From Oikopleura dioica (Eukaryota > Chordata > Appendicularia > Copelata > Oikopleuridae), in the NCBI GenBank assembly GCA_907165135.1, contig OU015567.1, positions 5,833,001-5,897,000 of the forward strand: 64,000 bases of DNA, in the 5' to 3' direction. Positions 1 to 10,945 of the stretch are shown here, one piece after another (the stretch's first letter is position 1; every line of letters begins with the position of its first letter). The translations under genes and the position numbers were made by a program. A model generated the notes under the pieces. The model ran no database searches. It was not told where the DNA came from and was given only the letters and a program-made list of their open reading frames with translations.

Positions 1-576
1 GCCCGCGAAGATGATGTCCTGGCCAGAAGTCGAGAAAAATATTTATGTAATTCGAATTGCTCGTTTTTATGGTTGAAATCGTCTGCTTCAGAAACGTCAA
101 GGAAACAAGTCGCATAAAGACAAAGATCGCTGCGTGATAATCGGTCCGAAAATGAACCCGACTAATCCAGATGCTCATTTCAATGTGATCAAATGGAGCA
201 TTTGGTCAAACAAGAAGCATCTCGAGGGGTTCAGAGGCCACGAAGGCGTCTGGTGGGCCAAGCCCAAGGGCCAGAAGCCTTATTCTCCCGAAGAATCAGG
301 TTCAAAAGAGAATCAATTAGCAATTCATTCCTTTTTTTAGATCTTGGGGCGCCGGCGTTTTGCTGGAATTTCGAGAAACACGAATGGCAGGTTTTCGGCT
401 TCGTCCTCCAGCAACTGCCAAGAAACGACGAGAATTTTGGAATTCTAGAGCGAATCGTAATCGAGTTCTATCAAATCAGAGAAGAGAGAATTGAAATGTA
501 CGAACATAACAAGCCAATTTGGGAGAAAATCAACCAGAACATGATTGGAAGAAAAGAACTGAGAAATGAGCTTTGA
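1..576 (+). CDS. 3' end of an unrecognised gene (partial)
   Basis: Three exons can be joined in one frame: 1-46, 92-299 and 341-576. The introns are 45 and 41 nt with GT...AG ends and T-rich acceptors (TTCAG, TTTTTTTAG). The C-terminal portion is about 163 residues and ends at the stop 574-576. It contains the stretches VIIGPKMNPTNPDAHFN, a Trp-rich part (WSIWSN, WWAKPKGQ) and a charged, probably helical tail (EFYQIREERIEMYEHNKPIW). No signal peptide or membrane segment is visible because the 5' end lies outside the window. I do not recognise the family and assign no function. The splice phases agree through all three exons, which supports a real gene rather than chance ORFs. Confidence 0.6.
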
Positions 577-969
577 AAAAATGAACTTTCTGCCAAGAAA
601 TAAAGAAATTTCAAAAATCAAAAATTTGATTCGACGAAATCGAAGAAGCGATTTGTCGGCGCTGCAAAAAAGCGCGCCGATTAGTGTCCATTATTTTCGA
701 GAAGTGGCAAGTCTTGGGCCAAACTTCCGAAAAGGTTGCCGAGCCAAGGGATGAAAAATGATCTCAATTTCAAGAAAGAAAAAGATTAAAATATAGCTTG
801 ATAGTCACGTGAACCCTTTAGTTACTGGCATTAATTATACTAATAATGAATATTATTAATAATTTACTGAGACTCTCAGACTCTCAGACTGAAAGGCACG
901 TCTTTACTCAGAAGGTGACTCACGGCTTTTTTACCATTGGCTCCGAAGGACAGAGTTTTTCAAAAGAGA
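577..969. other. Intergenic, AT-rich
   Basis: No convincing coding sequence. It would hold the 3' UTR of the upstream gene and the promoter of the kelch-like gene. A short palindromic AT tract lies near 835-865. I see no clear TATA box close to the start at 970. Confidence 0.4.
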
Positions 970-3900
970 AATGATCGTTTTTCTTGTATTTTTTGCGAAA
1001 TTGATTTCAGCAGTAAATGAACGGGTTGATCTTGAGGAGCATTCAAATGGCCTAGAAAGCAGGGCGGTCTAATTTGCATTCTTGTAAATAGTCTTTTTTC
1101 CGAAGACTATTCATTTATTCTTATAACATTAATCTCGACGCGAGATTAGTCTGTTTGAATAAAAAAGATTAATTCGGGAAATTTTCGAAATAGTTCCGAG
1201 ATTATTTCAAATAATCTTGAAACGCGCGCTGTGATTGGTGGACCAATGGCCGACGGCGCGAGAGAAAAATGAAACTCAAACATGCTTGGAGCGCAGCTTG
1301 AAATTTTGTCCGCGCCGCCTCGCACTGCTCACAGCTCGCCAGCGCCACCCAAATTTTTCCCCCGAGCCACGCGACCCTCGCTAAAAAGATTAATCTCGAA
1401 ACTAGTCCAGTCTTGACTAATCTCAGAATTTTTTTCCAAAGAAGATTAATCTCGCAAATTTTCGAGATTATTTACAAGAATGCAAATTAGACCGCCCTGC
1501 TAGAAAGCGAAAACGAGCATTTGAAAGCTGAAATTGAAGCTCTTTATCTAAAATCCGAGAATCTCTCTGAAAATCTGGCGAGCTTGAAAATTGAGAATGA
1601 AAGACTTTCGAACGAGGAAAAACGGTAATTTCCATCATTTAAATTTCATTTTCAAAATGGATTCAGACTCAAAACGAGAAATTACAACTTATGGAAGAAG
1701 CTTCAGGGTCAAGCTCAAAAAGGTTTATTTTGGGAAGATTTTTTCTCGAGTTTGAATGAATTTAGATGAGGAAGTAATAAGATTGAAAAGAGAGAATGCC
1801 AACTTGATCGCTGCGAACATGGAGCTTAAAAGATCGAGAACGGATCAAAAACAGGCTGCTTTGAAGGAAATCAACGAAGATTTAGAAAAAGCGAAAAGGG
1901 AGAAGGGCGAGATTCAGGAAAAATTGGATATCGAGAAGATTAGGTGAGCAGTCGGTCTCTTTTTGACTTGATTTATCTTTTAAGAAATGCTGATCTTCAA
2001 AGCGAAATCGAGCAATGCAAAAGCGAAGAGGAACATTTGAAAGATGAAATCAAGGAGGAGAAGGCGCGGTGTTCTAGGGCTACTCAGGTTTGATTGAAAA
2101 TTGAAGCTTGGTTTTTATAAGATTCGCTAGGATTTGAAAAATGATCTCGAGCGAGAAGACCTCGAAAATCAAGAGAAGAACTCGTTGATGGTGCTTTCTT
2201 ACCAATCAAAAACAGAGTTTCTGAGCTACGTTCTCAAGCCAGACGGAAGCGAGAGTTCCCGCACAATCAAGATGCCTTCTTCAAGTCATGAATATCACTA
2301 CCTTTACTGGTCGATTTCTGCTTTGGTTCGCGGAAAAGTCTACGTTATTGGTGGATACGGAGAATATAAATTTAGAGTAAGTGTCAGCTTATACAGTTGA
2401 CTCGCACAATTTGGACCCGCACAATTCGGCCCTTTTTCCGAATTTTGCGAAAATTAATGAAACTCGCTCAACAAGCCATCTTTGTGAATTTCTGTTAAAT
2501 TTGCTTGCTCAAACGTAAAAAATGCTATTTCTTACCTTTTTTTCTGATAAACACGTAGAATTTACGGGGATAATTGACGAAAAAAGTGATATTTTAACAT
2601 TTTAGGGCTCTAAAATTGATCTTTTTTAAAGTAACAGCAAATTAATTCGAATTTCGGACCCGCACAATTCGGCCCTTTTTCGAGAAATCTGCCTGACAAA
2701 ATGGTCAAAATTTTGTGCGAGAAATTGTGCGAGTAAACTATAAATATTTTTATTCCTTGAAAAAATAGATTGCGATGATCAACGACTGCGAAATCGAAGA
2801 ATTAGATGCGAAACTCGGCAATTCGTATTCCTTGAGCTCTGCTGCTGTAACGGCGGCGGATCAACAATCAGGTAAAGGAAACGTCAAAATGTTAAAAAAA
2901 TGAAGTCCCTTTTTTTCCTATTTTTAGCATTGATTTGTTTTCCTTATGAAAAATACAAAAAATGCGAAGAATTCGACGGCAGCGTTGTTTCAACAAAACC
3001 GGCGACGAAATACTCGCACGAAGATTCATGCTTGGCGCTCTACCACGACCACGCAGTCGCAGTCGGCTCCTACCGTTCTGACGGCCGCAAAAAAGTGGAG
3101 AAATTCGACGGCGATTCTTGGACAGAATTACCAGATTTTCCAAAGTAATTTGATTTATATCTTTTCGGGTTGACTTCGTTAATAGATCATATGATTTTGT
3201 ATCGAACGTTTTCGTTTATTGGATAAACTTCATCAGGATACTAAACTTAAGATGAACGAAAAAGAAACAGAGGAAAAAGAATACTTTTATGTTGAGAGAG
3301 CAGTGTGAAATTGCTAACTGACGAAAACAGAAAAACAAGATCAAAAAATGGCTGTTTTTAGTCGAGCGCCAAGGTGGCCCAAAAGTAACACCTTCTTTTT
3401 GCCTAGTCGTTAGTTGGAAAACCATACGACTCGAAAGAGCCTTAGGCAAATTTCTCAAAAGAGTCCCTGAAAAATACGATTTGTGTGATCTCATTTATTC
3501 CTGGAAATGTGACTGTAAAGCGCAATACATTGGTCAGTCCAAACGAAGAGCTGGTATTCGTTGGACTGAACATGTTAATTCTAACAACCAGAATAAAAAT
3601 GCGTCTTCTTCCATCTTCAAACATTTTTCCACTTGCAAGACCTTTCAAAAAAGCTATGAAACTTACATTAGTGAGCCAAGCACAAAAAATCTCACCAGTC
3701 AATACAAGACTAAAATCGCCCAATCGAAACTTGCTCTAGAGTCCTTTCACTCTAAAAATCCTCCGAAAATTCGATACAAATTTTCAAAAAATGACTATGC
3801 TTTAAAATACTTTGATGTTCTGCAAACTAATCTAACTAATGAGAGTCAAAGGAGAAGCGCTGAACAATTTCTTATTTTACTGCATCGACCTTCCCTAAAT

Positions 3901-4582
3901 GAACAATCTGATTTCAAACAGTTCAAAACTTTTTAATTTAGTCGAGCACTGTTTTGGGCCACCTTGGCGCTCGACTAAAAACAGCCATTTTTTGATCTTG
4001 TTTTTCTGTTTTCGTCAGTTAGCAATTTCACACTGCTCTCTCAACATAAAAGTATTCTTTTTCCTCTGTTTCTTTTTCGTTCATCTTAAGTTTAGTATCC
4101 TGATGAAGTTTATCCAATAAACGAAAACGTTCGATACAAAATCATATGATCTAATTTGATTTAAATATTTTTAATTATGATTTGTAGAAAAATTTACTTT
4201 CATTCCTGCATTGGAGTTTACGACGGATTTCTTGTCCTCGAATACTCAAAAGATGTTTATTTACTACGCGACTCCAAATGGACCGTGGTTGGCCAGCTCA
4301 ATGAATTTGTAAAACTTTTATTAAAGTCAGTCATCGTAAAATTTAACTTTAGCATTCGTTCTCTTCCGCAGCGCGAATCGGAAATACGATTTATCTTGTT
4401 AGCGGCAACTCAAAACCGTATGTTGTTTTAAAGAATCAACCCAAATTATTGAACTAAGTTATGCCGTGGAAAAACTGGAATGGGATGGAGAACAAATTGC
4501 CTCGGCAGAAGTCATCAACAATCACTCGAGCACATTTATTCGTCCGATCATATTCCCTGTTGATGAATTTTACTGTACCTAA
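970..4582 (+). CDS. Secreted coiled-coil / kelch-like protein, interrupted by mobile elements
   Basis: ATG at 970 starts a signal peptide (MIVFLVFFAKLISA). A Glu/Lys-rich coiled coil follows (1491-1624 and exons near 1668-1730, 1770-1945, 1985-2088), then a beta-propeller-like region in exons from 2131. Kelch-type strands visible include GKVYVIGGYGEY, ALYHDHAVAVGSYRSDG, KVEKFDGDSWTELPDFPK, SCIGVYDGFLVLEY, DSKWTVVGQLNEF and SAARIGNTIYLVSG. The last exon ends at TAA 4580-4582. Introns are mostly 40-60 nt. An hAT-like element (1060-1499) sits inside the coiled-coil exon; the element's own GT and AG would restore frame. Two other elements lie in introns (2400-2734 and 3184-4152). Without splicing of the first element the protein stops at residue 34 (TAA 1070-1072). 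The role is presumably extracellular binding; the family is inferred from repeat pattern only. Confidence 0.65.
1060..1499. mobile_element. hAT-like MITE with 8-bp TSD inside a coding exon
   Basis: A 440-bp element flanked by a perfect 8-bp target duplication CTAGAAAG (1052-1059 and 1500-1507). It has 31-bp perfect terminal inverted repeats starting CAGGGCGGTCTAATTTGC. An 8-bp TSD and termini beginning CAGGG fit the hAT superfamily. It has no ORF for a transposase, so it is non-autonomous. It splits the coiled-coil exon of the kelch-like gene. GT at 1067-1068 (left TIR) and AG at 1489-1490 (right TIR) would form a 424-nt intron. What stays behind is 24 nt (7 + 9 of TIR + 8 TSD), keeping frame. 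Confidence 0.85.
2400..2734. mobile_element. Short inverted-repeat element in kelch-gene intron
   Basis: Termini ACTCGCACAATTT (2400-2412) and its complement (2722-2734) face each other. Inside lie two direct copies of GGACCCGCACAATTCGGCCC (2413 and 2656). No ORF. No clear target duplication, so the boundaries are approximate. It expands what would otherwise be a short intron. Confidence 0.5.
3184..4152. mobile_element. Penelope-like fragment with 201-bp terminal inverted repeats
   Basis: Bases 3184-3384 and 3952-4152 are inverted copies of each other over about 201 bp, beginning AGATCATATGATTTTGTATC. AAT flanks both ends (3181-3183, 4153-4155), a possible 3-bp TSD. Between the arms is a GIY-YIG endonuclease reading frame (3322-3936, +). 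Penelope-like retroelements encode such an endonuclease at the C-terminus of their ORF and can carry terminal repeats in inverted orientation, so this looks like a copy reduced to the endonuclease end. It sits in an intron of the kelch-like gene between exons ending near 3146 and starting near 4188. Confidence 0.7.
3322..3936 (+). pseudogene. GIY-YIG endonuclease domain, 5'-truncated retroelement ORF
   Basis: Open from the TGA at 3319-3321 to the stop at 3934-3936, with no ATG ahead of the domain, so it is a fragment of a longer protein. Key features: paired cysteines (WKCDC), then QYIGQSKRRAG and IRWTEH, matching the second half of the GIY-YIG core, its basic helix and the conserved H. A downstream Cys (FSTCKTF) could complete a metal site as in Penelope-like endonucleases. 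No reverse transcriptase is present. The N-terminal part of the frame runs into the left inverted repeat. Confidence 0.65.
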
Positions 4583-5819
4583 ATCTATAAAATCAAAATT
4601 AATAAACCAAAGAAAAATCATCGCAATTTTCGCTAAATTGCTACTTTCTCAAACTAAAATCAAGGAAGACATTTTCTCCTCAATTTCAAAAAAGAAAAAA
4701 TTCCAAATCGATCAAAAATTTTCGAAAGAAATTCGTTTGAAAAAGTTGTTATTTATAAGATGTTTATTTGTTCCTTGTTTTAGCAGTTTATTATGTTGTT
4801 GGTGGTTGCGTGTTACAAAATAGTAGTTTCAAGTCCGTTTCGGGTCGCTATTTACAGATCATTTTTAAAAATAAAATAAAGTCATTTTTCCTAAAACGGC
4901 GAGTTGCTATTGCTGTACAGGCGAAAGACGCAAATAGAAAAGTCGAAATCGAGAAATCGTCAAATTTGAAATTTGAAAACAAAAATAACTCGTCTCGGGA
5001 GTCGAAACGAATTGAAATACAGAAGAGTTGAACTTGAGGTGATGCTACGGTAGATTGTATCGAGCGAAAGGAAACGCGCGCCGCCTCCTCTGCGCTCGTT
5101 TGCATAGATGGGTTAAGCTGCTTAACCCTCCAGGACCAGGGCTCAAAGCGGCGCTCTCCTTGGTCTAGAATTCGTTGTTTAAGTAGAAGGAAGGAACTGC
5201 ATCAGGAAGTTACTGATCGAAGTTGGACTGTCGGGCCAGAATTCGTTTTATTATTATTATTATTAATCAATTATTATTATTAGCGTGTTAGTGATCAAAA
5301 AGGCAGTTACTGGCTGCAAAAGAGGTAATGTCAGCTGTACAATCAGAGTATGCGTAGGTGTGTGTGAGCGGGCTTGGACTCTCTTTTTTTGCTAAATAAA
5401 TAGACCAACCGGTTGGTTGGGCGGTTTAGGCACACACAGCTGCGAAAATGAATCGAAATGCTATTTCCAAATTTGGCACGAATCAAAATCAAACGTTTTC
5501 AGACCCCCTTCTTTCTCCAAGCCTTCCAAGCAGATACAGTGGGCAATCGTCCATCCGAACCCGAAGACGAGTCCTAAGACTGGAGCCAAAGCAGTTGACT
5601 GTCTGAAAGACAGATTTTCTAGTGGACAACGATGATTCGACTAAATCGCCAGAACTCTACAGTCGAGAGAATATTTTTTTTGCAGAATGAGTAATCAATT
5701 TATCCACAAATTGCATAAAATTTCTTGCTGCGTTTTCTCGCCAGCTCCGAAATTCAATAAAATTAGGCAACTTCATAAAATCAACATAATTTTTCAAAAT
5801 GTCAGACACTCTGAACTTC
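4583..5819. other. Intergenic between kelch-like and PLA2-like genes
   Basis: No supported gene. An AT-rich stretch follows the kelch stop. There is an (ATT)n microsatellite at about 5249-5282 and a palindromic ACCAACCGGTTGGTTGG at 5404. Short ORFs here have no recognisable protein features. Confidence 0.4.
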
Positions 5820-5826
5820 ATATAAA
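5820..5826 (+). promoter_or_regulatory. TATA box of the PLA2-like gene
   Basis: TATAAAA about 33-39 bp before the first ATG (5859), leaving room for a very short leader or a trans-spliced 5' end. Position and sequence fit a core promoter; no experimental support. Confidence 0.4.
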
Positions 5827-5858
5827 ATGGACGCGCGAATCAGTCTATCAACTGCAAA

Positions 5859-8348
5859 ATGAGAGGAAGTTTCATCGCGTCATTTGTCGCAGCTCAAGAT
5901 TTCACTCCGCAGGACTCGGAATCGCAAGAAAAAAAACTATTGAAATCATGGAAGAGAACTCACATTTTTCGATTCCGGAAAAAAGATAACATGGGAGCAA
6001 TTTCTGACTCAGCAAGGTCGGCTGGCTGGAGGAGATCGTCCGATGATTCAGGTAAGTAGTTTTTACTGCAAATAACTGTATGTTCATTGTACAATCTAAG
6101 TCAATGGCGGAATTTATGCTTTTGATGGAGGGCGTGATGGATTTCGACGCAAATAACTTGATCAACTACGGCTGCTGGTGCCAAATCGATCCGAATTCCG
6201 GCTTATATTCTCAGCGAAAAGGGAAGGGTTTATGATTATATGTTATAATTTATAACGCGCTGGTCTTGTCCAGGGTTGTAAATCACCCCGACCACCCCAC
6301 CTCGAGGGTGGGGTGTTTGTATAGCACCTTGATATTTTTCGAGGTGGGGTGGGGTGGTCACAGAAGCACCTCAGTTTTCCCAGGGTGGGGTGGGGTGGTG
6401 AAGGATGCACCCCGATTTTTTCAGGGTGGGGTGGGGTGGCCTTGGTGGCACCATGGTTTGTGGTGCTCTCTTGTCAGCTCAAATCGAAACCCTTCGACAG
6501 GAAGAGCATTAGACGGTCTGGATCAACAGTGTCGAAACTGGCACCGCTGCTACAAGTGTATCAAAAAGGACTCAGGATAGGTTGAAACCGATTTTGATTC
6601 GATTTTATTGAGAATCATCGGCTATCCTGGAACGGCCGAGTCATGTGATCCTGACAACGTCGAATACATCGCCAACTACATTCCGGAAGAAAACAAGTTC
6701 GTCTGCGACGAGTCGGAGAACACCTCGTGCGAGAATCAAGCGTGCTTGTGTGACGTTGAAGTGGCTCAGCAAATGTTCAACAGCTTCACCACCGTCGACG
6801 ACAGTTTCATCAACGCGAATGGCTTCGATCACGCTGCCTCATGTGTTCCAACGAGCAATGCGGGAAAGAGGGATTTGGAATGTTGCGGGACTTTTCCGCA
6901 CAGATGGACTTACAATACCGACGCGAGGGAGTGCTGCTCGGGAGTTATCAGCGCTCTTGGAACTTGCTCGGACTACAACCCTCCTGATATTACTGTGGAG
7001 CCACCAACTGATCCACCGACTGATCCGCCAACAACAACGACTACTTCAACAACTGCCTCTAATCCCTGTGAAAACGTCACGTGCAGCAACTACGGTACCT
7101 GCTACGTCGATGCCTACAGTCAACCTTACTGTATTTGCGACGATGGCTGGATGGGGTAAGTAAATTTTAAAGTCTGCTTTTGCTACTGCAGATCTGCAGT
7201 CTAAATTTTGAACAGACAGGGGGTCAAAACTGACCCCAGAATGACGTTAATTTTGATTCTAGCGACAACTGTGCCACGCAAGTTTCCAATTATTTTGGAG
7301 CAAAGACGACTTGCACGGAGAATGACGGGCGACGCGACCTTGCAATTCTCCTCGACGTGTCGGGCAAAACCAATCGCAAGACAGATGTTTTCGAGTTTGT
7401 CAAGAAGATCCGCCAGAGCATCGATCTCGCCAGCGTCAAGGTGTCGTTGACGACATTCGCCAATTCCGACGAAGAAGTCATTTTCCCCGCCAAGTTCGTT
7501 TCTGCTGCGGAAATCGACAGCAGCGTTGATGGGTTAAAGTGGGGCGGAGATAAGGTCTCATGAAGTTTTCTTTTTTGAACTTTCTGACTTTATTTTTAGA
7601 CGAAAACAATGCTTGGTCTGAACACCGCGGCGAGAAGTCTTGACACAGATGACGCTATCGCCGATATGATTTTAGTCATTTCTGACGGTTGGGAAAGGTA
7701 AATGGAAAATTGGTCAAGGAGGAATTGAAATTATCTGTCTCGCGTGAGATAAATATGTTTTCGAGTCTCCTCGCCGAAGTAGCTTGATTCAAGCTCCAAA
7801 ATTCCGAGGCTCGAAAACACTTGAATCGAGCTACCGAACGTGATATTTTGTTGAACGTCTCAATTCGACTCCCTTTCTGTTCGTTTTTTCAATTCGTTTT
7901 TTCAGTGGAAACATTGAGGGCGCACTGGGCGCAGCTAGCAAAGCCGCTTCAGCTGGAGTCACAGTTGTGGCCGCAGCCGTGGCGACTCCGTCAACGCGAA
8001 CAAAGACCCAGGACCTGCTCGAGCCAGAGGTCGACTTTCTCGGCTCGCTGACCCAAGACGTCGCGGGCAACGTTTTCCAGCTTCGGCCAGACGCTGTCGA
8101 CGCTGCCGTCTCTTCCTTCATGGAGCTGTTCAATGCCCTTCAGAATTGCCAGATTTCCTCCAACGCGGCCAAAGACGCCGCGCGAGTCTATCTCGCTTCA
8201 AAAGTCGAGATTCCGACAAAGGTTGCGACTCACTCAGTCATCTCCCAGGCGTTTTATTGCATCTTTTTAGGAGGCTTTCAACTTGCAGTCGACCGGAAGC
8301 ATGATCGACTTCTTCGGCTACTTGCCTGACTGGGCGCAGAAATCATAA
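5859..8348 (+). CDS. Secreted PLA2-like + EGF-like + vWA protein
   Basis: Predicted exons: a first exon ending at the GTAAGT near 6053, then about 6101-6234, 6501-6555, 6613-7155, 7263-7554, 7600-7697, 7906-8221 and 8271-8348 (TAA). The PLA2-like region shows YGCWCQ (calcium loop) and LDGLDQQCRNWHRCYK (active-site helix). The catalytic His-Asp of CCxxHDxCY is replaced by Trp-His, the preceding Cys by Gln and the loop Gly by Gln, so lipase activity is unlikely. A Cys-rich part (CENQACLCD) and a Pro/Thr linker follow, then an EGF-like module (CENVTCSNYGTCYVDAYSQP), then a vWA domain (DLAILLDVSGKTNRK). The vWA MIDAS DxSxS is altered to DVSGK. The role is probably an extracellular or matrix protein. 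The start and first exon are uncertain because two frames compete there. Confidence 0.7.
6290..6460. repeat. G-rich ~42-bp minisatellite in an intron
   Basis: Three tandem units of about 42 bp, each starting GCACC and carrying GGTGGGGTGGGGTGG, lie inside the 6235-6500 intron. The matching intron in the broken copy at 37.5 kb is only about 54 nt and lacks the array, so the expansion happened here after duplication. Runs of G4 could form quadruplexes. Confidence 0.7.
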
Positions 8349-10945
8349 ACTTCACTTGAAACTACTGTAGACAACACTGTAATTAAGGCCTTTTAGCTTA
8401 TGACGAAGCTTCAAGCCCTGGCCTCTTGATGTTTCTGAAGGATAAAAGCTTGATTTTTTTCTAACAAGAAACTAGATTCTTTGTAAACTTCATTTTTGAT
8501 TGACAAGTTGATTCGAAAAGCGAGTGATTATAACTTAACCGCATGGGACAGATCGGGGGATAGAGGCGCTCGGACAGAAGGTGTATTCCACTGCACTTAA
8601 GAAAACTACTGGTCGGATAAACTTGAAAATTATACCCAATACTAATTTTGGGGTGCAGATTTCAAATCCGCTATCAAAATTTGCATAGCGCTTTTCCTTA
8701 TTGCAGAAAAAATGCCATTTATCTCTGGGGGGTTTCAAAAATTATCTCTTATTTAGATTTTTCGAAAAAGTAAATTCAATATTTGAAGTCAGCGATATCG
8801 AAATCATATAAAACCCCTTTTAGTAGACAAAATTCTTGATATTGGTTCGGTTTCAATGTGCAAACACTCAGCGGGACGGCAATTAGGCCGCATATAATCC
8901 GGTGCAGAGGGCGGTTGGTAACCGATAATTCCTTGAAACTTATCAGACCTGCTCCAATTATATGAAGGAACAACCATTTTAATTTTTATCTAATTTGGAC
9001 AATTCGTTCGGAAGTTATTTAGCTGAAAAGTCCTTAAGTGCAGTGGAATACACCTTCTGTCCCATGCGGTTAACTGGTGCAGAGAACTCGAAGATATGGA
9101 TGCAAAAAGCAGATATCTTATTAGGATCAATTAAAAATAAAACAATCGATATAAATAGTATCTTTCTGCGGGTAACAGTCAAAATATCCTAATTACTGAT
9201 TTCTCCGTCGAAATAGTATTTTGATTCCAAATAATATTTTTGTCTTGAATACTTAATTTCTAAAATGAAAATAGTACATTCATTTTGTCATCTGCAGAAT
9301 AAGAAACAGCTGATTTTTTGCCAGCGTTCCAAGTCGACCCGATCCAGCTTTATTTACATGCAAATAGTCGCAAATAACCGGGATCGAAAAACCGTAAACA
9401 GTATAAAAACCTTTATCTTTGAAGAATGGCTGGTCACGTGACAACATTTGGAGATAGAAAACCTGTCATTTGAGGATTGATTATTTGCGTGTTCTTTTTA
9501 GCCCTTTATCAGCCTTTGTCTAGCAGACAAAAATTGGCTTGAAAAACTTAACTTTGAAAATTAATTAATTCGAATAATTAATTCAGCAAAGCAAGAATAC
9601 GCTTGCTATAATTGCATCGCTCGACACGCAATGGTGATCTTGAATTGGCATATTGCGGGTTCGTACAAGCTCCAGTGCCTCCAGTACCTCGCCTCGTCTG
9701 AGAGACAAGTTCCCTACGTGAGAAATTTCACCAAACATACGACCATGGGAAAAAACATATTATCGTTTACGGAAGCTCGCTAACAACAGCGAGCATCTAC
9801 TGCATAATTGCTACGCCTGAGTGGATCCTAAATGAAATGAATGCTCCTTTCATTTTCTTTTCTTCCAATTTTATTGAAAATATTTTCGAAAAAAAAAGAA
9901 AAAGAGAAAGGTTTTCAAATTAAAAAAAACGACGGTTGAAAATATGTTTGGAAAGAGTAGACATTTTTGGCTTGGAAAACAAAGCTATCGAATCTCGGAC
10001 GGGATCATCTGGTGACAAGGCGTCGTCTCTCAGATTCCCCCGTCTGAGAGAGAGAGTGTGTGTATCGCTCTGTACTCAAAGTCGGTCTCTCCGACGAAAT
10101 CTCGGATGGCAGATCGGGGATCGGTAGCATCGGTTACTCAGATTCCTCTCGTTTTCTGTCGACATCAGCGTTGTATCCTGGCGGCCGGCGGCATCGAGGC
10201 CATTGTCGACCAGACACCAACGAATTCGACGACTTCAATTGGCTAAAAACGATCCAGAGGAACGTTATTTCTTGTTGTCAAAAATCAAAACAAAGTCAGA
10301 AGGAAAACGACCATATGACTAAAGAGAATACGCATTTAACTGCGTACGTGCCAGGAGAGAAACAAACACTCTCGCAAGAAGGTTGAAAAATTAGGGAGGG
10401 AAGGGGTGGAAGAGGAATGGAGCGCGAAAAAACGATGGAGCGAGGAAGAGGAAGAAGATGAAGTTGCGAGGTGCTTTTGGAAGATCTAGAATGCGGATGG
10501 CGAAGGAGTGTTTTGAGGACGAGTGTTTTCAGACGTTGCTGTCTAGATCGAGAAAAACAACCAGCGGACGAGTTCGGTAAGGGGCGCAACGCCACTTGCG
10601 ACCCAACTTGCGGCCAGCAGAAGAGAGAGAAAGAAAGAGGAAGACGATCACAACGGAGAAGCCACTCTTTCCGAAAAGAACACAAATTATCGTCGGATAA
10701 TTTTGCAACTCCCTCCTCCCAGCTGCGTCCTTCTTCCTCGCTGAAAAGTCAAAGTCGCGCATTTCTTGCGCGTGAATCAAGACTGATTAATCCGAAAAGA
10801 GAAGAAGGAAAAATCAAAAAATGGCGATTCTGATAGGAAGGAACTTCGAATAGAGAGTTTTTTTTTGGAAGAGAAAACATCTCCCCCGCTTCGATTTCGA
10901 TTGACAAGCTCAAGCCAGTACAGTCAGCGTTACTGGAACAGCAAG
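8349..10945. other. Intergenic region upstream of the membrane-protein gene
   Basis: No gene seen in 2.6 kb. It holds an inverted-repeat element (8536-9072) and AT-rich sequence. Purine-rich and GA-rich stretches at about 9890-10060 and 10380-10680 may be promoter or 5' UTR of the gene starting at 10946. Short ORFs here lack any family signature. Confidence 0.4.
8536..9072. mobile_element. Inverted-repeat element, 3-bp TSD
   Basis: Left end TAACCGCATGGGACAG and a right end ending in its complement (9057-9072). The arms continue with AAGGTGTATTCCACTGC on both sides. The left arm has a 26-bp extra segment carrying a second GGACAG. ACT flanks both ends (8533-8535, 9073-9075). No ORF; a non-autonomous DNA element of unknown family. 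Confidence 0.6.

Noticed and set aside
3899-4120. Small ORFs in the inverted repeats at 3216-3494 and 3899-4120 sharing a hydrophobic sequence
   Set aside because: They are identical only because the arms of the element are inverted copies; composition is low complexity with no start context.
10296-10833. Overlapping ORFs on both strands near 10.3-10.8 kb
   Set aside because: Purine-rich low-complexity sequence open in several frames; likely 5' UTR or promoter.
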